From: Alteribacillus iranensis
GTDB taxonomy: Bacteria > Bacillota > Bacilli > Bacillales > Marinococcaceae
Assembly (NCBI RefSeq): GCF_900113025.1
Contig: NZ_FONT01000001.1
Span: forward strand, 248,001-312,000
Reading direction: 5' to 3'
DNA: 64,000 nucleotides
Shown here: piece after piece, positions 1 through 6,805 of the stretch
Layout of the letters: every line of letters starts with the position of its first letter
How positions within the stretch are numbered: position 1 is the first letter of the stretch
Notes under the pieces: model-generated
Database searches by the model: none
What the model was told of the DNA's origin: nothing
Seen by the model: only the letters and a program-made list of their open reading frames with translations
Translations under genes and position numbers: made by a program

Positions 1-1
1 T

Positions 2-199
2 GGAATGGAACATGTATTAATTGAACAAAACATTTCATCCAAATCAGCAGACGTCATTATAGAAGAGCTAGGAGCGGAATCATTAAGACTTCACAATTTA
101 GAATCGAGAACGGAGGAAGAGGTTCAAGCAGAGGAGGATTATTTTAGTTTAATGGAGCAAAACCTAGAAAGCTTATCGATCGCTTTAAAAGCAAAGTAA
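2..199 (+). CDS. Zinc ABC transporter substrate-binding protein, C-terminal fragment
   Basis: The gene begins before the window; only the last 65 or so residues are visible. They look like the C-terminal lobe of a ZnuA/AdcA-type solute-binding protein of the cluster A-I family, which captures Zn(II) or Mn(II) outside the membrane for an ABC importer. Supporting features are the stretch GAESLRLHNLE followed by a Tyr-containing helix YFSLMEQNLESLSIAL, the usual end of these proteins. The metal ligands would lie upstream and cannot be checked. No transporter partner genes follow, so the permease and ATPase are presumably upstream or elsewhere. Confidence 0.72.
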   Translation, partial: GMEHVLIEQNISSKSADVIIEELGAESLRLHNLESRTEEEVQAEEDYFSLMEQNLESLSIALKAK

Positions 200-286
200 T
201 CACAAGTCACCATACTTGTATGGTCTCCTCCATTTTCGGTACAATGGAAATGAACCCATCATCACACAAGGAAAGGAATGAAGGGA

Positions 287-706
287 ATGGATTTCAGCTT
301 TTACGTCAATGACGTAGTGCAAGAATCAAGAAAAGAGATGGAAGAAGCTGGATACACGTCTTTAACGTCTCCAGAAGAAGTAGATGAGGCTTTAAACGGG
401 GAAGGTTCCGTGCTTGTAATGGTCAATTCAGTCTGTGGATGTGCAGGAGGAATTGCACGCCCAGCTGCGGCTTATATGAGAAATTATGAGACGAAGCCAG
501 ATCGTTATGTCACCGTGTTTGCTGGTCAAGATAAAGAAGCAACCGAACAAGCTCGTTCATATTTCACAGGATATCCACCATCCTCCCCATCGTTTGCAGT
601 TTTGAAAGATGGCAAACTGCATCGGATGGTAGAAAGACACGAGATTGAAGGACATGAACCGATCGAAGTTGTTCAGAAGTTAGAGGAGGCACTCGACTCT
701 TTGTAA
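287..706 (+). CDS. brxB: Bacilliredoxin BrxA/BrxB family (YphP/YqiW)
   Basis: This is a 139-aa thioredoxin-fold protein that removes bacillithiol from S-bacillithiolated proteins. The hallmark is the CGC redox motif at residues 50-52 (NSVCGCAGG), which replaces the CxxC of ordinary thioredoxins. An in-frame ATG exists 9 bases upstream, but AAGGAAAGG at 268-276 lies 1 base from it and 10 bases from the ATG at 287, so the later start is preferred. Its place just ahead of the yqjA-yqjH block matches B. subtilis yqiW, which favours BrxB over BrxA. Confidence 0.88.
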   Translation: MDFSFYVNDVVQESRKEMEEAGYTSLTSPEEVDEALNGEGSVLVMVNSVCGCAGGIARPAAAYMRNYETKPDRYVTVFAGQDKEATEQARSYFTGYPPSSPSFAVLKDGKLHRMVERHEIEGHEPIEVVQKLEEALDSL

Positions 707-1114
707 GAGCGAGTCTCTCTCAAAGAAAAAGAATGCCATAAATACATGAAATAAAAAGAAATGCCGGATACTTTCACGGGAAAAGCGACAAGATTCTCTT
801 GTAATAGAGAATGCTAAGCGCTCGCTGATCACGTTGGAGGAGAGGGCATTTCTTTTTTGTGAAATAGGTAAATGATGAGGAGCCGTGTAAACAGGTGGGA
901 AAGAAGCGAACATGGAAGGGATAAAGTGGTGAAAATAGCTCAAACTGAGATATGAAACGTGAGGAACCGCTCGTAGGAAAGTGTTCCGGTTTTTGAGGAG
1001 TAGGATAGACGAGACGATAGAGTATTTATCAAAATACCTTAACCCGCATCAACGAAATAAAAATATGTTATAATGGGAAGGTAAAATCTACATAAAAAAG
1101 GACGGAAGCTAGTA
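707..1114. other. 408-bp intergenic region with no convincing gene
   Basis: I see no gene here. A long-range inverted repeat pairs AGAAATGCC (about 759-767) with GGCATTTCT (about 844-852), followed by six T residues. Between the arms sits a second hairpin, ATTCTC/GAGAAT (about 792-812). This resembles a large terminator or a small structured transcript for the upstream gene. A reverse-strand open frame at 680-943 has no ribosome binding site and a low-complexity sequence. An extended -10 promoter for the next gene lies at 1066-1074. Confidence 0.4.
1066..1074 (+). promoter_or_regulatory. Extended -10 promoter upstream of the 118-aa protein
   Basis: TGTTATAAT, a perfect TATAAT preceded by TGn, lies 40 bases before the start codon at 1115. 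No good -35 hexamer is present at 17 bases, which is tolerable for an extended -10 promoter. Confidence 0.5.
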
Positions 1115-1471
1115 ATGGATAAATTATACAATCAAGTACAGATATATTTAAATATGGATGAAGAGATAGACTTTAAAGAATTTCAAGCTTATTATCAACA
1201 AGTACTCAAATATCTCGATGAATACAGCTCCGATCTCCACGAAGATGATCTATGGAAAGCTTTGTTTGTCGTTGAAAGCATTATGTCTAACGCAGAAAAT
1301 AGAGCGAAGACAGCGAAAAAAGCAGAGGCAAAGAAATATAATAAAATGGCTACACGTACTAAATTATATGCCCAAAACTTCACAAAGCGTCTTTCTGATT
1401 TGGGGTACGATGAAGAACAAATCGGTTCCAAGTTCGAGGAAATGCTTGAAGAAGGACCAGAAGAAAAATAA
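1115..1471 (+). CDS. Conserved hypothetical helical protein, 118 aa
   Basis: I do not recognise this family. The protein is soluble, strongly helical and highly charged. It has an acidic N-terminal half (DEEIDFKEFQAYYQQ), a Lys/Ala-rich middle helix around residues 65-80, and an acidic tail ending EEGPEEK. It has no signal peptide, membrane segment or cysteine. The ATG is preceded by AAGGACGG with good spacing and by an extended -10 promoter, so it is very likely expressed on its own. A 12-bp inverted repeat follows the stop codon. Confidence 0.75.
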   Translation: MDKLYNQVQIYLNMDEEIDFKEFQAYYQQVLKYLDEYSSDLHEDDLWKALFVVESIMSNAENRAKTAKKAEAKKYNKMATRTKLYAQNFTKRLSDLGYDEEQIGSKFEEMLEEGPEEK

Positions 1472-1494
1472 TCTTAAAAACCCGCATTCCTCCC

Positions 1495-1554
1495 AGCAGT
1501 TGAAATGGGCATGCATGACTCAAGAAATAAACACACATGTGTATTTCAACTGCT
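1495..1554 (+). terminator. 12-bp perfect inverted repeat, possible terminator
   Basis: AGCAGTTGAAAT (1495-1506) is repeated as its exact reverse complement ATTTCAACTGCT (1543-1554). Smaller palindromes lie between the arms. The T-run after it is weak, so intrinsic termination is uncertain. Confidence 0.4.
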
Positions 1555-1594
1555 TTCTATGAAAAACGATCTGTCGCCCTTGTTGAAAAATATA

Positions 1595-1623
1595 TTGACA
1601 CTACGTCCCAGTTTAGATAAGAT
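1595..1623 (+). promoter_or_regulatory. Sigma-A promoter of tRNA-Arg
   Basis: TTGACA at 1595-1600 and TAAGAT at 1618-1623 are separated by 17 bases, about 50 bases before the tRNA. Confidence 0.7.
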
Positions 1624-1671
1624 AGAATATGTCTTGTCAACGCAGCAATGCTTGCTAGCAAAACACAATAA

Positions 1672-1746
1672 GCGCCTATGGTGAAAGGGATATCACGCGA
1701 GATTCCGGTTCTCGTATTCCAGGTTCGAATCCTGGTAGGCGCGCCA
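1672..1746 (+). tRNA. tRNA-Arg (anticodon CCG)
   Basis: The cloverleaf can be drawn by hand. The acceptor stem GCGCCTA (1672-1678) pairs with TAGGCGC (1736-1742). The D stem is GTGA/TCAC. The anticodon stem CGAGA/TCTCG encloses loop TTCCGGT, with anticodon CCG at 1705-1707. The T arm is CCAGG TTCGAAT CCTGG, and CCA is encoded at 1744-1746. It reads CGG codons. The gene stands alone with its own promoter and terminator. Confidence 0.95.
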
Positions 1747-1765
1747 ACATAAGATGAAACAAACG

Positions 1766-1795
1766 ACTGCGCATACATACATGTGCAGTTTTTTT
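1766..1795 (+). terminator. Intrinsic terminator of tRNA-Arg
   Basis: ACTGCGCA (1766-1773) pairs with TGTGCAGT (1782-1789) across a short loop, followed by a run of T. Confidence 0.85.
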
Positions 1796-1996
1796 ATGAG
1801 AAGAATTGGCGGATGTCTATGGCTCTCACCGAATGGAGGGGCGCCTGAACGCAGTTGTAAAAGAGAAGGAGTACGCATGAGTCGACGCTTCGAAAAGATT
1901 ATGTTAGAAACGATCGTCTGATAAAAATATGTAGCTTAAAACGGTGGAATGAAATGATTTCCATCGTATGGATAGAACGTAGATAAGGAGCATTCA

Positions 1997-3028
1997 ATGG
2001 CTAAATGGCGCTTAGGATATAGAACAGTAAAAACAGCCTTAGGTGCAGCGCTTGCTGTATTTATTGCACAGCTTTTCCAACTAGATTTTTATATTTCAGC
2101 AGGAATTATTACTGTCCTTTGTATATCTGTTACTAGAAAAGAATCCATACGAGTTTCATGGGAGAGAATTGCGGCTTGTATGATCGGCATAGCAATAGGA
2201 AGTGTATTATTTACCTTTCTCGGATATCATCCGTTATCGATAGCTATCATTATTTTATTATTTATTCCTACCGCCGTAACATTAGGTTTGAAAAAAGGAA
2301 TTGTGACAAGCATCGTCATTATTTTTCATTTGTATTTAAGTCAAGACATCACCCTGCAGCTATTGTTCAATGAATTAATACTGATAACGATTGGTGTTGG
2401 CGTTGCTCTTTTGATGAATTCATATATGCCCAACTCAGAACGAGAATTAACGTGGAAACAAGTAGAGCTTGAGGACGATATTAGAAAAATATGGAAGGAA
2501 TTTGCCTCTTACTTAAGAGATGCCAACATCTCTTGGGATGGGCGGGAAATATCTCGAGCTGCCTCTACAATTGAAGAGGCAAAAGGACTGGCGCTCATCA
2601 ACATGGAAAACCAGTTTTCAAGAAATGATGATTACTTTTATCATTACTTTACGATGCGTGACAAACAATTAAATGTGATTGAACGAATGCTTCCATTTAT
2701 TTCTACATTGGATGACACAGTCATTCAAGGGAAAAAAATAGCTGTCTTTATGGAGGAGCTGAGTGATGCAGTGTCACCGGGATACACAGCTGGTTATTTT
2801 CTTGTCCGTTTAGATGAGCTGTACCATGAAATAAAAGCGATGGACCTTCCGAAAACAAGAGAAGAGTTTGAAATTCGTTCGTCTCTTTTTTATATATTGC
2901 ATGAACTAGAGCAGTATTTAATCATAAAGAAAATGTTTAAGCCGGACCCAAAGCGAACCCATACGGTGTCGGGAAAACGGTTGTATAGAGATCAAGAGAA
3001 AGGAGATAATAAAAACAATTATCACTAA
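1997..3028 (+). CDS. Aromatic acid exporter family protein (YqjA-like, DUF939)
   Basis: This 343-aa protein has about six hydrophobic segments in residues 8-145, then a soluble helical C-terminal half. That is the layout of the ArAE_1/DUF939 family typified by B. subtilis YqjA, related to fusaric acid and p-hydroxybenzoate exporters. The substrate is unknown. The start ATG follows AAGGAGC. It sits just ahead of an L,D-transpeptidase and keeps the yqjA position between bacilliredoxin and the yqjC-yqjE-yqjH group. Confidence 0.82.
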   Translation: MAKWRLGYRTVKTALGAALAVFIAQLFQLDFYISAGIITVLCISVTRKESIRVSWERIAACMIGIAIGSVLFTFLGYHPLSIAIIILLFIPTAVTLGLKKGIVTSIVIIFHLYLSQDITLQLLFNELILITIGVGVALLMNSYMPNSERELTWKQVELEDDIRKIWKEFASYLRDANISWDGREISRAASTIEEAKGLALINMENQFSRNDDYFYHYFTMRDKQLNVIERMLPFISTLDDTVIQGKKIAVFMEELSDAVSPGYTAGYFLVRLDELYHEIKAMDLPKTREEFEIRSSLFYILHELEQYLIIKKMFKPDPKRTHTVSGKRLYRDQEKGDNKNNYH

Positions 3029-3048
3029 CCTGAAAAGGGCGTTACGAT

Positions 3049-3606
3049 ATGAAAACGTTACTGGCTGTTATGTTATCCATTACGGTGTCCAACGTCATTT
3101 GGCCGTTAAACCCATCCCCTGAGCCTGGAGATCCCTATGTGATTATTAACAAACAATCAAATGAGCTGGGGTATGTGGAAGACGGAGAACTTAAAAGAAA
3201 GTATAAAGTAGCGACTGGCAAAAAGGAAACGTTAACTCCAGAAGGTGAATTTACAGTAATAGTTAAAGCTATTCGTCCGTATTATCGCAAATCAGACATA
3301 AAAGGCGGCGATCCGAAAAATCCGTTAGGAAGTCGCTGGATTGGATTCGACGCTGAAAACACAAATGGACGTGTTTACGGTATTCATGGAACAAACCGGC
3401 CAAGCTCTATTGGTTCCTATGTCTCGAATGGATGCGTGCGCATGTTTAATGAAGAAGTAAATCAATTGTTTGAGGAAGTGGAGATGGGAACGAAAGTGTG
3501 GATTGAAAGTTCTCCAAAATCTTTACACCAAATAGCTAGATCCAGAAATCTTCTATTTGATCGTAAACCGGTATATATAGAGGAAGATTTAGGAAAATTA
3601 CTCTGA
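3049..3606 (+). CDS. L,D-transpeptidase (YkuD domain), secreted
   Basis: This 185-aa protein has an N-terminal hydrophobic segment (residues 1-20) that looks like a signal peptide or anchor, then a YkuD domain. The catalytic signature is complete: His113 in YGIHGTN and the SNGCVRM motif with Cys129. Such enzymes form 3-3 peptidoglycan cross-links or attach proteins to the wall outside the membrane. The gene is short for the family and has no LysM domain. It follows the YqjA homologue by 20 bp and is probably cotranscribed with it. A strong hairpin follows the stop codon. Confidence 0.88.
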   Translation: MKTLLAVMLSITVSNVIWPLNPSPEPGDPYVIINKQSNELGYVEDGELKRKYKVATGKKETLTPEGEFTVIVKAIRPYYRKSDIKGGDPKNPLGSRWIGFDAENTNGRVYGIHGTNRPSSIGSYVSNGCVRMFNEEVNQLFEEVEMGTKVWIESSPKSLHQIARSRNLLFDRKPVYIEEDLGKLL

Positions 3607-3633
3607 AAAAAACTCGCCGACTGGCGAGTTTTT
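3607..3633. terminator. Bidirectional intrinsic terminator
   Basis: AACTCGCC (3611-3618) and GGCGAGTT (3623-3630) form a hairpin flanked by an A-run and a T-run. It can end both the transpeptidase gene on the plus strand and the small gene on the minus strand. Confidence 0.85.
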
Positions 3634-3643
3634 ACTGTGTAAA

Positions 3644-3736
3644 TTAGAAAAAAGTTGCTGCTCCTGTAAGCAAACTTCCTACAACTAATGTTATGATCAT
3701 AATATAAATGATTGTTTTTTGGAACTTTTTAGGCAC
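3644..3736 (-). CDS. prli42: Stressosome-associated miniprotein Prli42
   Basis: This is a 30-residue reverse-strand ORF with a GTG start at 3736 and a GGAGGG ribosome binding site six bases upstream (3743-3748). The peptide is VPKKFQKTI, then one membrane span of Ile, Met, Leu, Val and Gly, ending GAATFF. A short basic N-terminus plus a single transmembrane helix of about 30 aa in total is the pattern of Prli42, which anchors the stressosome (RsbR/RsbS/RsbT) at the membrane in Firmicutes. The bidirectional terminator follows. The assignment rests on size, architecture and sequence style, not on a search. Confidence 0.72.
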   Translation of the reverse strand: MPKKFQKTIIYIMIITLVVGSLLTGAATFF

Positions 3737-3873
3737 GCTCTTCCCTCCAAGATTGTTACTTTACCATCTATTTTACGTGGTATGAACGTAACTCTCAACT
3801 GTTATTTCCTCCCGGGATCAGAGAGTGCGCTATTTCGTTCCTTTAAAATTTACATAAGTGAGGATGAGGAAAC

Positions 3874-4284
3874 ATGAAAGAAGCCCCTAAAAAAATTGAC
3901 CACATTGGAATTGCTGTGAAATCGATTGAGGACCACCTACCTTTTTACGAAAATGTATTAGGACTAACTTTACTTAAGACCGAAGTGGTAGAGTCTCAAA
4001 AAGTGAAAGTGGCGTTTATTGAAATAGGTTCTTCTAAACTGGAATTATTAGAGCCACTCGCAGATACAAGCCCGATCGCTTCCTTTATTGAAAAAAAAGG
4101 AGAAGGAATCCACCATATCGCTCTAGGTGTGAAAGACATCGAGGATCGCCTCCAGGAAATTCGTGAAGACGGCATCGAAACATTAAGTGAAAAACCATAT
4201 AAAGGAGCGGGAGGAGCAGATGTAGCATTTCTACACCCTCGTTCTACTGGTCGAGTTCTTTATGAATTTTGTGAGAAGAAATAA
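3874..4284 (+). CDS. mce: Methylmalonyl-CoA epimerase
   Basis: This 136-aa protein of the VOC (glyoxalase/bleomycin resistance) superfamily interconverts (2R)- and (2S)-methylmalonyl-CoA. The paired beta-alpha-beta-beta-beta repeats supply metal ligands that match His10 (IDHIGIAV), Glu60, His81 (GIHHIALGV) and Glu131 (LYEF). It corresponds in position to B. subtilis yqjC. The mutase and the carboxyltransferase (yqjD/mmdA) that often accompany it are not adjacent here, so the substrate is inferred from family alone. The start has a good GAGGATGAGGA site. Confidence 0.85.
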   Translation: MKEAPKKIDHIGIAVKSIEDHLPFYENVLGLTLLKTEVVESQKVKVAFIEIGSSKLELLEPLADTSPIASFIEKKGEGIHHIALGVKDIEDRLQEIREDGIETLSEKPYKGAGGADVAFLHPRSTGRVLYEFCEKK

Positions 4285-4302
4285 GGAAGGGAGAAAAATC
4301 CT

Positions 4303-5424
4303 ATGGTGAACCAGGACAGACTCGTTCAAGAATTTATGGAATTGGTTCAAATTGATTCAGAGACGACAAAAGAGAAAAAGATTGCCGGGGTGTTGAAACA
4401 AAAGTTTGAAGACCTTGGCTTAGATGTTAAGGAAGACAATGCTGCTCAAATTACGGATCATGAAGCTGGGAATTTAATTTGCACGTGGGAAGCTACAGAG
4501 GAGAATGCAGACTCTATTTATTTTACTTCTCACATGGATACGGTAGTACCCGGAGCGGGCGTGAAACCATCTATTCAAGATGGTTATATACAATCGGACG
4601 GTACGACCATTTTAGGAGCGGATGATAAAGCAGGTCTGGCAGTCATGCTTGAAACCATTCGCAGCATTCAAGAGCAGGAACTTCCTCACGGTCAGATCCA
4701 GTTCGTTATCACCGTAGGCGAAGAGTCAGGTCTTGTCGGAGCGAAGGCATTAGATGAGAGTCTGTTAGAGGCTGACTATGGCTATGCGCTCGACAGTGAC
4801 GGGGACATCGGTAATATTATTGTTGCGGCGCCGACTCAATCTCAAATCGCAGTGACGGTGTATGGGAAAACAGCGCACGCAGGAGTGGAACCGGAAAAAG
4901 GGGTTTCCGCTATTACGGTTGCGGCAAAAGCTATCGCAAAGATGCCGCTTGGTCGCATTGATAAAGAAACAACAGCCAATATCGGACGCTTTGAAGGTGG
5001 ATCCCAAACGAATATCGTATGTGATGAAGTGCGCATTCAAGCGGAAGCCCGGTCATTAGTTGCCCACAAAATGGAAGAACAAACGGAAAAAATGAGAAAA
5101 GCTTTTGTGGAGACAGCAGAAAGTATGGGTGCTTCTGCTGAAGTGGATATTGACGTTGTATATCCTGGATACAAATTAAATGAAGACGATCTCGTAGTGA
5201 AAACTGCAATGAAAGCAAGCGAAGCAATAGGAAAGAAACCGCGTCTCTTAGAAAGCGGCGGTGGCAGTGATGCCAATATCATTAGCGGGTATGGCATTCC
5301 AACTGTTAATTTAGCTGTGGGCTACGAAAATATCCACACCACAAAAGAACGGATTGCTATTGATAAGATGGTTGATTTAACCAAGCTCGTTCAGGCAATT
5401 ATTGCTGAAACCATAGCAAAATAA
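4303..5424 (+). CDS. M20 family metallopeptidase (YqjE, peptidase T-like)
   Basis: This is a 373-aa cytoplasmic zinc peptidase of the PepT/M20 group, expected to cleave tripeptides or similar small peptides. The visible metal and catalytic motifs are SHMDTV (His77, catalytic Asp79), GADDKAG (Asp107), the GEESG acid pair (Glu140/141), LDSDGD near residue 160 and a late IHTTKE His. The dimerisation (lid) domain occupies roughly residues 175-285. It lies 18 bp after the epimerase and 16 bp before dinB, so the three probably form an operon, as in the yqj cluster. Confidence 0.85.
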   Translation: MVNQDRLVQEFMELVQIDSETTKEKKIAGVLKQKFEDLGLDVKEDNAAQITDHEAGNLICTWEATEENADSIYFTSHMDTVVPGAGVKPSIQDGYIQSDGTTILGADDKAGLAVMLETIRSIQEQELPHGQIQFVITVGEESGLVGAKALDESLLEADYGYALDSDGDIGNIIVAAPTQSQIAVTVYGKTAHAGVEPEKGVSAITVAAKAIAKMPLGRIDKETTANIGRFEGGSQTNIVCDEVRIQAEARSLVAHKMEEQTEKMRKAFVETAESMGASAEVDIDVVYPGYKLNEDDLVVKTAMKASEAIGKKPRLLESGGGSDANIISGYGIPTVNLAVGYENIHTTKERIAIDKMVDLTKLVQAIIAETIAK

Positions 5425-5440
5425 GGAAAGGATAAGAACA

Positions 5441-6541
5441 GTGACCAATAACAACTGGCGGGGGAAAGTTATTTTTCATGTTGATATGAATAGTTTTTAT
5501 GCTTCCGTCGAAAGAGTGCACGATCCATCGTTAGAAGGAAAACCCGTGGCAATCGCAGGTAACCCAAAAGAAAGACGTGGGATTGTGGTCACTGCAAGTT
5601 ATGAAGCGCGCGCGTATGGAGTAAAGACAACGATGCCGGTCTGGGAAGCGAGAAAAAAATGCCCTTCCCTTATTATCCGGCCTCCTGATTTTGATAAGTA
5701 TCGCGCAGCTTCAGGAGAGATGTTTCAATTGCTCGAAGAATATACATCATTGGTTGAACCGGTTTCCATCGATGAGGGCTATATGGATGTGACAGCATAC
5801 TATCCAAAGAAAAACCCTGCGAAGCTGGCCGAAGAAATACAATCACGTATAAAACATGAGCTTGGCCTGTCTTGTAGTATTGGAGTCGCGCCAAATAAAT
5901 TTCTTGCTAAAATGGCCAGTGACATGAAAAAACCGATGGGAATCACCATCCTTAGGAAACGTCAACTGGATACGATGTTATGGCCGCTCCCTATAAGAGA
6001 AATGCATGGGATCGGCCAAAAAACAGCGGATAAATTAAAACTGTTGGACATCCATACTATTGGAGATCTTGCTGCGTTTTCCGAAGCCGAGTTATCGGCT
6101 CGTTTTGGAATTAAAGGAAAAAAGCTCTATCAGCGTGCAAATGGAATTGATTATCGACCGGTAGACCCTGAATCGGCGAAAGAGGTAAAGAGTGTTGGAA
6201 GCTCTACCACGTTATCAACGGATACGACAAACAGAGCAGAACTGCTTCAAGTCATTGAATTCCTGTCTCATAAAGTAGAGGGCCGGTTGAAGCGAAAAGA
6301 CGTCTGCTCGAAAACGATTCAACTTATGATCCGCTATAGAGACCGGAAAACGATTACTCGCAGCAAACAAGTATTGAATCCAATGTTTTCTGCTGATGAT
6401 ATCGAACAACAGGCAAAGCAGCTTCTTGAGAGGTATTGGAATGGAGAACCAGTCCGATTGCTTGGAATCACTGCTCTTCACGTCACTCCTATCCATGAGG
6501 CGTATCAGCAGCTTAGCTTGTTCTCCCATGAATATGAGTAA
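5441..6541 (+). CDS. dinB: DNA polymerase IV (Y family)
   Basis: This 366-aa translesion polymerase has a GTG start behind AAGGAAAGGA. Family motifs in order are FHVDMNSFYASVE (first catalytic Asp), the SYEARAYGV finger motif, VSIDEGYMD (second and third acidic ligands), the CSIGVAPNKFLAKMASDMKKP palm motif, HGIGQKTADKL helix-hairpin-helix, and a little-finger domain. The C-terminal QLSLF is a canonical beta-clamp binding peptide. The gene occupies the yqjH (polY1) position. A strong terminator follows. Confidence 0.95.
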   Translation: MTNNNWRGKVIFHVDMNSFYASVERVHDPSLEGKPVAIAGNPKERRGIVVTASYEARAYGVKTTMPVWEARKKCPSLIIRPPDFDKYRAASGEMFQLLEEYTSLVEPVSIDEGYMDVTAYYPKKNPAKLAEEIQSRIKHELGLSCSIGVAPNKFLAKMASDMKKPMGITILRKRQLDTMLWPLPIREMHGIGQKTADKLKLLDIHTIGDLAAFSEAELSARFGIKGKKLYQRANGIDYRPVDPESAKEVKSVGSSTTLSTDTTNRAELLQVIEFLSHKVEGRLKRKDVCSKTIQLMIRYRDRKTITRSKQVLNPMFSADDIEQQAKQLLERYWNGEPVRLLGITALHVTPIHEAYQQLSLFSHEYE

Positions 6542-6580
6542 CTGTTCTTCTTGTTCCAATCACAGCTTTCCATTAGGATT

Positions 6581-6614
6581 AGTCTTTCTCTCACCGTGGA
6601 GAAAGGCTTTTTTT
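6581..6614 (+). terminator. Terminator after dinB
   Basis: AGTCTTTCTC (6581-6590) pairs with GAGAAAGGCT (6599-6608), with one T-G pair, followed by seven T residues. Confidence 0.85.
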
Positions 6615-6656
6615 GTTGTTTAGGAAATTACAAGCTACTCGCTTGTGGATACACTG
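6608..6656 (+). repeat. Solo left end of a dispersed repeat
   Basis: TTTGTTGTTTAGGAAATT directly after the dinB terminator, then CGCTTGTGGATA, closely matches the sequence after the pdp terminator (26027-26072), where it leads into a full GC-rich repeat. Here the GC-rich part is absent. Confidence 0.45.
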
Positions 6657-6745
6657 CCAGATGTATCAAAAGACATCATCCTCCCAACGATGAATGGATA
6701 GGTCCTTCCTACCAAAAAAACATTAATTTCAGGACTACGGTCTCG

Positions 6746-6772
6746 TAAAAAAGAGAGTAAAATTACCGATAT
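6746..6772 (+). promoter_or_regulatory. Sigma-D (flagellar) promoter
   Basis: TAAA (6746-6749), a 15-base spacer, then ACCGATAT (6765-6772) matches the B. subtilis sigma-D consensus TAAA-N14-16-GCCGATAT at all but one position. It lies 34 bases before the YlqG start and precedes the flagellin block. Confidence 0.65.
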
Positions 6773-6805
6773 AAAGAAGAGAGCGGAAGAACGGGGTTGA
6801 AAGCG

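Noticed and set aside
680-943. An 87-codon reverse frame after the bacilliredoxin gene
   Set aside because: Phe-rich low-complexity peptide, no start signals, and it covers the inverted-repeat region.
1557-1878. Two reverse frames over the tRNA-Arg gene
   Set aside because: They are antisense to a clear tRNA with promoter and terminator; the peptide PTRIRTWNTRTG is the usual false translation of a tRNA.
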